NCBI GenBank assembly: GCA_030830145.1
Contig: JAURNO010000408.1
Coordinates: forward strand, 1-7,398
Direction: 5' to 3'
DNA: 7,398 nucleotides
DNA from: Verrucomicrobiota bacterium
GTDB lineage: Bacteria; Verrucomicrobiota; Verrucomicrobiia; Opitutales; Seribacteraceae
Shown here: piece by piece, positions 1-7,398 of the stretch
Position numbering within the stretch: position 1 is the first letter of the stretch
Layout: each line of letters starts with the position of its first letter
The notes under the pieces: generated by a model
Seen by the model: the letters and a program-made list of their open reading frames with translations, nothing else
What the model was told of the DNA's origin: nothing
Database searches by the model: none
Made by a program: the position numbers and the translations under genes

Positions 1-1
1 G

Positions 2-733
2 ATTGCGGACGAGGACGCTGAGTTTTGTAGAAGGATCGGAAGACACGGAAAGAAAATCATTGCGGAAACCAGTAACCAAAAAGGAGGAGACACCGTTCAT
101 ATCCTCACTCATTGCAATGCAGGTTGGTTGGCCTTCGTCGATTACGGTTCAGCAACCGCTCCCATCTATGCCGCCCATGACTCCGGTATTGACGTTCATG
201 TTTGGGTCGACGAAACCAGGCCCCGAAATCAAGGCGCCAGCCTAACCTGTTGGGAACTTTGCCAGCACGGAGTTCCCCACACCCTTGTTACCGATAATCT
301 GGGGGGACATTTGATGCAACGCGGCTTGGTCGACATGGTCTTGGTAGGAACCGACCGAACGACTGCGACCGGGGACGTCGCAAACAAAATCGGAACCTAT
401 TTGAAAGCCCTCGCCGCCAAGGACAACAATGTTCCCTTTTACGTCGCCTTGCCCTCCTCCACCTTTGATTTCGCAATCCGGGATGGGATCAAAGACATTC
501 CCATAGAAGAAAGATCGCCCGACGAAGTCACCTTGGTTTCCGGTTTATCCAGTTCCAATGGCGAATGGGCGAGCGTTCGGCACTGCCCGCCGCAAACCAA
601 GGCGAAAAACTGGGGTTTCGACGTCACCCCGGCTCGACTCGTGGACAAGCTCATTTGCGAAAGAGGAATCTGCGAGGCTTCGGAGGAAGGCATCCGCGGG
701 CTTTTTCCAGAACGAAAAAAGAGTGAACTTTGA
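2..733 (+). CDS. mtnA: Methylthioribose-1-phosphate isomerase MtnA, 5'-truncated by the window edge
   Basis: MtnA converts 5-methylthioribose-1-phosphate to 5-methylthioribulose-1-phosphate in cytosolic methionine (MTA) salvage. The frame is open from base 2 to a TGA at 731-733 and gives 243 residues. The family is about 340-370 residues long, so roughly 120 N-terminal residues lie left of the window. Family signatures are clear: THCNAG (fragment residues 36-41) with the catalytic Cys at 38, the DETRPRNQGASLTCWEL stretch (70-86), DNLGGHLM (98-105), VGTDRTTATGDVANKIGTY (115-133) with the catalytic Asp at 118, and IPIEERSPDEV (166-176). The Cys-Asp distance of 80 residues equals that of the Bacillus subtilis enzyme (Cys160/Asp240). 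A related eIF2B-type protein is possible in principle, but both catalytic residues and the PIEERSP motif favour MtnA. The stop overlaps the start of a class II aldolase gene, which suggests an operon. Confidence 0.93.
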   Translation: MADEDAEFCRRIGRHGKKIIAETSNQKGGDTVHILTHCNAGWLAFVDYGSATAPIYAAHDSGIDVHVWVDETRPRNQGASLTCWELCQHGVPHTLVTDNLGGHLMQRGLVDMVLVGTDRTTATGDVANKIGTYLKALAAKDNNVPFYVALPSSTFDFAIRDGIKDIPIEERSPDEVTLVSGLSSSNGEWASVRHCPPQTKAKNWGFDVTPARLVDKLICERGICEASEEGIRGLFPERKKSEL

Positions 734-1331
734 CGAGGGCTACATCAAATTTTCCCTCTCCATGACGCAAGGAGATATTCCGAAGCACCCGGATTGGGAA
801 AAACTGAACGATGCAAGAGGAAGTCTTCATCAACTCGGCTTGATCGGAACTTATCCAAATGGCATCGGTTTTGGAAACGTCAGCATGAGAAATTCAGGAC
901 TTGAATTCATCATAACGGGGACGGCTACCGGGGGAATCCCAATCCTCCGGGAGCGCGACTATTGCCTGATCCAATCTTTTGAACTGGAAAAAAATCAAGT
1001 GAGGGCGATTGGCAGAACCAAGGCGTCCTCCGAGTCCATGACCCATGGAGCGATTTACTCCGCCAAAGAGTCAATCCATTCGGTCATCCACTTCCATAAT
1101 AGAAAGATTTTCGATTCCATGCTCCTTGACGGCACGGTTCCAAAGACCCCGAAAGACGTCGAGTACGGAACACCCCAAATGGCAATCGCAATGGATCACA
1201 TCGTCAGACAGAGTGCGGACAACTGCGGTTTTTTTGTAACGGAAGGACACGACGAAGGCGTATTTGCATACGGTCCATCCATTGATGATGCTCTTGAGCA
1301 AACGCATTTATTGCTTCGTAGGTTCGCTTAG
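723..1331 (+). CDS. Class II aldolase/adducin family protein, probable MTA-salvage aldolase linked to mtnA
   Basis: This is a zinc-dependent class II aldolase domain protein of 202 residues. Numbering is from a GTG at 723, inside the end of mtnA (11-base overlap). I prefer this start because it keeps DEGYIKF (residues 4-10), which I recognise as the usual N-terminus of related proteins; the ATG at 762 would lose it, and an ATG at 558 would add 55 residues buried in mtnA. Visible motifs: GIGFGNVSMR (47-56), ITGTATGG (64-71), SSES with the probable catalytic Glu104, the zinc ligands His123 and His125 in IHFHN, YGTPQMA (148-154), and GHDEG with the third ligand His176. The layout matches fuculose-phosphate aldolase (Glu73, His92, His94, His155). 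Linkage to mtnA suggests it acts on methylthioribulose-1-phosphate, either as an MtnB-like dehydratase or as an aldolase of the DHAP-shunt type. The YGTP motif looks more aldolase-like than MtnB-like. The substrate is inferred, not shown. Confidence 0.85.
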   Translation: MNFDEGYIKFSLSMTQGDIPKHPDWEKLNDARGSLHQLGLIGTYPNGIGFGNVSMRNSGLEFIITGTATGGIPILRERDYCLIQSFELEKNQVRAIGRTKASSESMTHGAIYSAKESIHSVIHFHNRKIFDSMLLDGTVPKTPKDVEYGTPQMAIAMDHIVRQSADNCGFFVTEGHDEGVFAYGPSIDDALEQTHLLLRRFA

Positions 1332-1403
1332 TTATCCCACCCTCATCCTACTACCTGGAACCAGAGTTCAAACCAAACACAATCTTTCTTGTCAGGTAAA
1401 AAA

Positions 1404-1481
1404 ATGTCACTTGTTGACGCCCTTTGGAAACAGGCCCCCAATAAGTTCGATAGGTCCGCATCCAATTATAATACATTTTAA
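1404..1481 (+). CDS. Possible 25-residue small ORF (doubtful)
   Basis: An ATG at 1404 opens a 25-codon frame ending in TAA (1479-1481). An AGG at 1394-1396 sits 7 bases upstream, which is good spacing. The peptide starts MSLVDALWKQAPNKFDRSAS and has no recognisable domain, signal peptide or membrane segment. It lies in the gap between the aldolase and regulator genes and contains one of the two TATAAT hexamers in its 3' part, so it may be chance reading of a promoter region. I report it only because the ribosome-binding spacing is better than for several real genes here. Confidence 0.15.
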   Translation: MSLVDALWKQAPNKFDRSASNYNTF

Positions 1482-1491
1482 TTTTTATAAT
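1467..1491 (+). promoter_or_regulatory. Tandem -10-like elements upstream of the CII-like regulator
   Basis: Two exact TATAAT hexamers occur at 1467-1472 and 1486-1491, 19 bases apart, in a markedly AT-rich stretch (about 1460-1500). They lie 55 and 36 bases upstream of the ATG at 1527, in the right orientation. Neither has a good -35 hexamer 16-18 bases upstream. A TTGACG at 1414-1419 is too far from both. They may be two alternative start sites or one real box plus chance. Confidence 0.4.
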
Positions 1492-1508
1492 GGTTAAAGA
1501 CCATCGAC

Positions 1509-1513
1509 GGAGG
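1509..1513 (+). promoter_or_regulatory. Ribosome binding site (GGAGG) of the CII-like regulator gene
   Basis: GGAGG is the strongest Shine-Dalgarno core seen before any gene start in the window. It is 13 bases before the ATG at 1527, longer than the usual 5-9. No in-frame ATG, GTG or TTG lies between it and 1527, so it supports that start despite the spacing. Confidence 0.5.
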
Positions 1514-1526
1514 TTATAGTCAGTCC

Positions 1527-1985
1527 ATGAAATCACATGAAGTTCTCAAGGGATCCATGGAGCACGTCGGTGTTAAAACCATTGCCTCGGATCTCGGGGT
1601 CTCCCCTTCCCTCCTGTACAAATGGTGTCAACCCGGGGGCGAACCGACCGACAGCGGGGCCACCAACCCGCTTGACCGACTTGCCAAAATCTTCGAAGCC
1701 ACCGGGGATGAGCAAATCATTTCATGGCTCTGCCAAAAAGCGGACGGTTTTTACTGCCCGAACCCCAAGGTCGATGAAGAGGCGACCAAAAACCTTTTTG
1801 CCCATACTCAAAAACTGGTAAGCGAATTTTCGGATCTTCTTCAAATCGTTTCAGCAACCTATTCGGATGACGGAGAAATTTGCTCCGAAGACACCAAACG
1901 AATTCGCCGAGAATGGGAAGACCTCAAGTCTGCCGGCGAATCCTTCCTCAAGGCTTGTGAAGACGGTAATTTCGGCAAGCAATAA
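1527..1985 (+). CDS. Phage CII/CP76-type helix-turn-helix regulator
   Basis: This 152-residue soluble protein resembles the phage regulatory CII (CP76) family, small DNA-binding proteins that also occur as chromosomal genes in Verrucomicrobiota and Planctomycetota. The N-terminal part carries a helix-turn-helix: VKTIASDLGVSPSLLYKW (residues 16-33), where the Ala-x-x-Leu-Gly-Val-Ser turn followed by a Ser-Leu-Leu-Tyr-Lys-Trp recognition helix is typical. A second helical block (NPLDRLAKIFEATGDEQIISWLCQ, about 47-70) probably completes the domain. Residues 84-147 are charged and helix-rich and may dimerise or bind an effector. There are four cysteines (34, 69, 77, 119) but no clear zinc motif. 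The start is the ATG at 1527, preceded by GGAGG and an AT-rich promoter region. It stands alone, with no integrase, repressor or other phage genes nearby, so it looks like a domesticated regulator and not part of a prophage. The target genes are unknown. Confidence 0.7.
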   Translation: MKSHEVLKGSMEHVGVKTIASDLGVSPSLLYKWCQPGGEPTDSGATNPLDRLAKIFEATGDEQIISWLCQKADGFYCPNPKVDEEATKNLFAHTQKLVSEFSDLLQIVSATYSDDGEICSEDTKRIRREWEDLKSAGESFLKACEDGNFGKQ

Positions 1986-1994
1986 GTTGGAGTC

Positions 1995-2010
1995 TTGGGC
2001 TCAAGCCCAA
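1995..2010. terminator. Small hairpin between convergent genes, possible bidirectional terminator
   Basis: TTGGGC and GCCCAA form a 6-bp GC-rich stem around a TCAA loop, in the 47-bp gap between the regulator's stop (1985) and the stop of the minus-strand peptidase gene (2033). The position suits a shared terminator. Neither strand has a run of T after the stem, so a canonical intrinsic terminator is not supported and the call is tentative. Confidence 0.35.
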
Positions 2011-2011
2011 A

Positions 2012-2036
2012 CCAAATCAAACCCAATCCAAATCAA
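2012..2036. repeat. Short direct repeat CCAAATCAA at the convergent junction
   Basis: CCAAATCAA occurs at 2012-2020 and again at 2028-2036, a 16-base period, within an A/C-rich stretch. The second copy overlaps the stop codon of the minus-strand peptidase gene (2033-2035). With only two copies of nine bases, chance or simple-sequence drift is possible. Confidence 0.4.
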
Positions 2037-3508
2037 TATTTGATTACCCAACAGCGACCTTGAGAAAAATGCTCGGCCTCGGCCGCCGAAATCCATCGCT
2101 CGCGGTATCTTTCACCCCACGAATCGGTAAAGGCGATTTCTTCGGTTTCCTTGTTGTAGCCATGAATGATGCAAATATGCCTGCTGTCCTGAATGTGGGG
2201 CTTCGGTCTTTTGAGGATGCCCTCGGACTCTTCCTCCACCGTTTTCTTCCAATCCTTTGGGTTGATCGACTTCCTTTGGGTCGTTCGATTGTTCGCAATA
2301 CGGTTGAAAGTTTCAGTTGAGTGCAAACCCCATAAGATGGGAACGCCCGAATCGATCATACGCTGAATTTCACGGAAACTCGGGTGCCCCGACAAGGCAT
2401 CGAAAGTTCGACCCGCCGCCCAGACTTCCTGCTGCACCGACTTGACCAAGGTCGGAGTATGAGTTCCACCACCCAACCCAGTGCTGCCGGCCATTGCCAA
2501 CAAATACATATCGGCCGGAATTTCCATATATCTCATGCAGCGCTCGAAGGTCGCTGGGACACAATACCCCTTGGGACCTTGATCAACCATGGGGATGTTT
2601 CGAATCACGGCATCCCCGTTTGTTCGATTTTCCACGTTCGCCCGATGCACACGGCGAATGTGCATGTCCGCAACTTTTTTAGGCTTGCCCCGGGCATCCG
2701 CGGATTCGACCGATTCGATGGCAAGGCTAACGAAGTCACTTTCGGCGACGGAAAGCAAAAAGCTATGCCCCGACCAATCCCATCGGGAAACTTTTCGTTT
2801 GGAGGAACCCTGTCCATAATTTTGTCTTCGCGGTTTGCCCAAGACCTTTTCCAGGGTTTCCTTGATGTTTGCCTCGTCACGCTCGATCCATTGCTGCAAA
2901 ACCTTGGGGTCTTTGGTAACCGAGCCCGCCTTGAAATGAGCTTCGGCGGTCCCTGCAGATGCAAAACAATCCCCTTTGTTGGCGAATACGACCGACAAAC
3001 CCAATGTTTTTCCCGGTGAGCCGTACAAAGCCGCCGAATAAGGTCTGGCCCCCAACAACGCATAGGATTTTGATGCATAGTACCTGAAGCTGACCGAATG
3101 ATCCGTCGATGATTCAAGTGGCCAACCCAACCGCTTGCCCACTTCCTTGGGATCGTCATCCCAAAGAGAAATGTCTTTGAACAAAGGCTGAGCAAAGGTC
3201 TCGTTCATTTGCTCGAAACTAAATGCGCTTTCAACCGACTGCTCACGGGGACCAACCGAAGACGGAGCATTAGAAGACGGTTTAGCCTGCTCCGCTATTA
3301 GCTTTCTGCTTTCTTGAGAAAGAACTGCAATGGGAATCACATAGGTTTTCCCATTTCTCCCCATCAACTGGACTCGATCGCCTTTCAACTGAAGAACCCG
3401 GGCCTCGATGGCAACTCCTTGCAGGTTGGTCAAGGAAAGCCATTCCTGTCCATGGAGCGAGAGGACCAAAACCATGGCAACAACCAAAGCAATTATATGG
3501 TTCATCAT
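2033..3508 (-). CDS. Secreted SHD1-like and papain/C39-like cysteine peptidase protein
   Basis: The 491-residue product is probably exported. Residues 1-20 form a signal-peptide-like hydrophobic segment (IIALVVAMVLVLSL) with likely cleavage near Gly20. Residues about 22-74 resemble an SHD1 module: EWLSLTNLQG, then ARVLQLKGDRVQL, then YVIPIAVLSQE. These are common in exported planctomycete and verrucomicrobial proteins. Residues about 75-290 are unrecognised and contain WDDDPKEVGKRLGWPLE. The C-terminal third looks like a papain/C39-type peptidase: DQGPKGYC (309-316) with oxyanion Gln310 and nucleophile Cys316, RHICIIHGYN with His444, and FTDSWG with Asp462 where papains have Asn in NSWG. Substrate and biological role are unknown. 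The start is uncertain among GTG 3514, ATG 3508 and ATG 3505; a weak AAAGAG (3514-3519, minus strand) favours the ATGs. The gene is divergent from isocitrate dehydrogenase and convergent with the CII-like regulator. Confidence 0.75.
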   Translation of the reverse strand: MMNHIIALVVAMVLVLSLHGQEWLSLTNLQGVAIEARVLQLKGDRVQLMGRNGKTYVIPIAVLSQESRKLIAEQAKPSSNAPSSVGPREQSVESAFSFEQMNETFAQPLFKDISLWDDDPKEVGKRLGWPLESSTDHSVSFRYYASKSYALLGARPYSAALYGSPGKTLGLSVVFANKGDCFASAGTAEAHFKAGSVTKDPKVLQQWIERDEANIKETLEKVLGKPRRQNYGQGSSKRKVSRWDWSGHSFLLSVAESDFVSLAIESVESADARGKPKKVADMHIRRVHRANVENRTNGDAVIRNIPMVDQGPKGYCVPATFERCMRYMEIPADMYLLAMAGSTGLGGGTHTPTLVKSVQQEVWAAGRTFDALSGHPSFREIQRMIDSGVPILWGLHSTETFNRIANNRTTQRKSINPKDWKKTVEEESEGILKRPKPHIQDSRHICIIHGYNKETEEIAFTDSWGERYRERWISAAEAEHFSQGRCWVIKY

Positions 3509-3514
3509 AACCAC

Positions 3515-5867
<2,353 letters not shown>

Positions 5868-5957
5868 GCATTGAAGCCCTTTGGGCCAAAACGCAAACTC
5901 GGCGACTTCTTCCATTTCAAGGTTGCCAACAAGATTCGAGCTTTCACAAATAGGACA

Positions 5958-7398
5958 ATGGTACGCAAAATCTTCCTCGTCCTCATCGGACTCACACTCG
6001 GTCTTATTTCATCCCAGGCCAAGAAACCCAACGTGTTGTTCATCCTCGTGGACGACATGGGGTGGAAGGACCTGAGCAACGAAGGCTCCACCTTCTACGA
6101 AAGCCCCCATGTCGATCGTATCGCCGAAGAAGGAATGAAGTTCACCCGCGGATACGCAACCTGTCAGGTATGCAGCCCCTCGCGAGCAAGCATCCTGACT
6201 GGTAAATATCCGCCCAATCACGGGATCACGACTTGGATCGGAGACAGGGCCGGAGAAGCATGGAGAGGAACGAAACGCCACGACAGTCTCCTTCCACCGG
6301 AATACGAACGCAACCTGAGGGCTTCCGAGATTACTTTGGCGGAGGCGATGCAGGCCGATGGATACAAGACTTTCTTCGCCGGCAAGTGGCACCTAGGGGG
6401 CAAGGGGTCCTGGCCCACGGACCACGGTTTCGAAATCAACAAGGGCGGGTGGGACGTCGGCAGTCCGCGCGGAGGTTTTTTCTCACCCTGGCAAAACCCC
6501 AACCTCGAGTCCGGACCTGCGGGAGAGTCCCTCACCATGCGTCTCGGTCAGGAAACCGCCGACTTCATCGAAAAGCACAAGGATCAACCCTTCCTCGCCT
6601 ATCTTTCCTTTTACACCGTGCATGGACCGATTCAGACAACCCATGAGCTTTGGAAGAAATATCGGACCAAAGCTCAAAAAATGGGTCTGGTCAAGGAGCG
6701 CTTCCTCTTCGACCGCAGACTCAACGTACGGCAAGTTCAGGACTGTCCCATCTATGCCGGTATGATCGAGCTCATGGACGATGCGATTGGGACGGTTCTA
6801 GCGAAACTCGACGAGCATGGACTGGACGAGAACACTATCGTTTGCTTCACTTCGGATAACGGCGGGGTTTCTTCCGGAGACGCCTACGCAACCTCCAACC
6901 TTCCTCTCCGGGGAGGCAAAGGACGACAATGGGAAGGCGGGATCCGAGAACCTTTCTACCTGAAGGCGCCCGGCATAACCAAATCCGGTTCCAGCAGCGA
7001 CGCCCCGGTAAGTGGAGTCGATTGGTACCCAACTCTTCTCGAGTTATGCGGAGTTCCCTTACCCAAGAAGCAAAAGGTCGACGGGGTCAGTCTCGTACCT
7101 CTGCTGAAAGGCGAATCCATTTCCGCCCGGCCTTTGTTTTGGCACTATCCCCACTATGGGAATCAAGGAGGCGAGCCAAGTTCGATCATCATGGAGGACA
7201 AGTGGAAGCTCATTCACTACCACGAAGACGGTCGGGATGAACTCTACCACTTGGGGCAGGATCAGGAGGAGCAAAAGGACCTGTTCGCAAAGGAATCCAA
7301 GCGAGCCAAGCAAATGAGAAAGACCCTCGATGCTTGGCTTCGGAAAACCAAGGCCAAGTTCCCGGTAAAAGATGAAAAGCATGACCCCGAGAAACGCA
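5958..7398 (+). CDS. Exported type I sulfatase (formylglycine-dependent), 3'-truncated by the window edge
   Basis: This is an alkaline-phosphatase-superfamily sulfatase that hydrolyses sulfate esters, probably on sulfated polysaccharides in the periplasm. The frame runs 480 codons from ATG 5958 to the right edge without a stop; family members are about 450-550 residues, so little is missing. Residues 1-21 form a signal peptide (Arg3, Lys4, hydrophobic 5-17, cleavage probably after SSQA). Key residues: metal ligands Asp32-Asp33 (VDDMGW), the sulfatase signature C-S-P-S-R (72-76) with Cys72 as the site converted to formylglycine, GKWHLG (142-147) with Lys143 and His145, HGP with His222, SDNGG (299-303) with Asp300 and Asn301, and GGKG with Lys321. 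The C-terminal subdomain shows WKLIHYHEDGRDELYHLG (416-433), the usual family ending. The Cys-type signature implies a formylglycine-generating enzyme elsewhere in the genome. The exact substrate cannot be read from this. AGGA at 5952-5955 is too close to the ATG to be a normal ribosome binding site. Confidence 0.93.
   Translation, partial: MVRKIFLVLIGLTLGLISSQAKKPNVLFILVDDMGWKDLSNEGSTFYESPHVDRIAEEGMKFTRGYATCQVCSPSRASILTGKYPPNHGITTWIGDRAGEAWRGTKRHDSLLPPEYERNLRASEITLAEAMQADGYKTFFAGKWHLGGKGSWPTDHGFEINKGGWDVGSPRGGFFSPWQNPNLESGPAGESLTMRLGQETADFIEKHKDQPFLAYLSFYTVHGPIQTTHELWKKYRTKAQKMGLVKERFLFDRRLNVRQVQDCPIYAGMIELMDDAIGTVLAKLDEHGLDENTIVCFTSDNGGVSSGDAYATSNLPLRGGKGRQWEGGIREPFYLKAPGITKSGSSSDAPVSGVDWYPTLLELCGVPLPKKQKVDGVSLVPLLKGESISARPLFWHYPHYGNQGGEPSSIIMEDKWKLIHYHEDGRDELYHLGQDQEEQKDLFAKESKRAKQMRKTLDAWLRKTKAKFPVKDEKHDPEKR

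Noticed and set aside
558..722. Upstream extension of the aldolase frame from ATG 558
   Set aside because: These 55 codons lie wholly inside the conserved 3' part of mtnA in another frame, and their Arg/Lys/Ser-rich translation does not look like an aldolase N-terminus.
1362..1385. GTTCAAA stretch resembling a tRNA T-loop
   Set aside because: No acceptor stem, D-arm or anticodon arm can be paired around it on either strand.
1414..1444. TTGACG as the -35 of a promoter
   Set aside because: The sequence 16-18 bases downstream (around CCCAATAA) has no acceptable -10 hexamer, and the TATAAT boxes are about 47 and 66 bases away.
2384..3019. 211-codon open frame on the plus strand
   Set aside because: It is antisense to the peptidase gene, whose own frame carries the Cys and signature motifs; the plus-strand translation shows no domain.
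5876..5890. GCCC-TTT-GGGC hairpin after the idh stop
   Set aside because: The stem is only 4 bp, no T run follows, and the sulfatase gene continues in the same direction 70 bases on, so a terminator is not supported.

Overview
The window reads as bacterial chromosome of moderate GC, tightly packed, with six protein genes and no RNA genes, transposons or CRISPR arrays that I could find. The gene set suggests the Planctomycetota-Verrucomicrobiota-Chlamydiota group, most likely a Verrucomicrobiota. The reasons are a secreted protein with an SHD1-type N-terminal module, a short regulator of the phage CII/CP76 type, an exported formylglycine-type sulfatase, and weak or absent Shine-Dalgarno sequences at several starts. 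This placement is inference; no marker gene is present.

Layout. Positions 2-733 (+) hold the C-terminal two thirds of MtnA, methylthioribose-1-phosphate isomerase, cut by the left edge. Overlapping its stop by 11 bases, 723-1331 (+) encodes a class II (zinc) aldolase. The pair looks translationally coupled and probably works in 5'-methylthioadenosine salvage. A 195-bp gap with two TATAAT hexamers follows. Then comes a 152-residue DNA-binding protein of the phage CII/CP76 type (1527-1985, +). It converges with a secreted 491-residue protein on the minus strand (2033-3508) that joins an SHD1-like module to a papain/C39-like cysteine peptidase domain. A small hairpin lies between the convergent ends.

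Divergent from the peptidase gene, across a 124-bp gap, is the complete monomeric NADP-dependent isocitrate dehydrogenase (3639-5867, +), with essentially all known ligand and metal residues in place. Ninety bases later begins an exported type I sulfatase (5958 to the right edge, +), which stays open at the end of the window.

Together these are mostly housekeeping and catabolic genes: sulfur salvage, a TCA-cycle enzyme and sulfate-ester hydrolysis. They are not one functional island. The less understood parts are the mtnA-linked aldolase, whose substrate is undetermined, the SHD1-peptidase fusion, and the small regulator with its AT-rich promoter region. I see no convincing previously undescribed multi-gene system.
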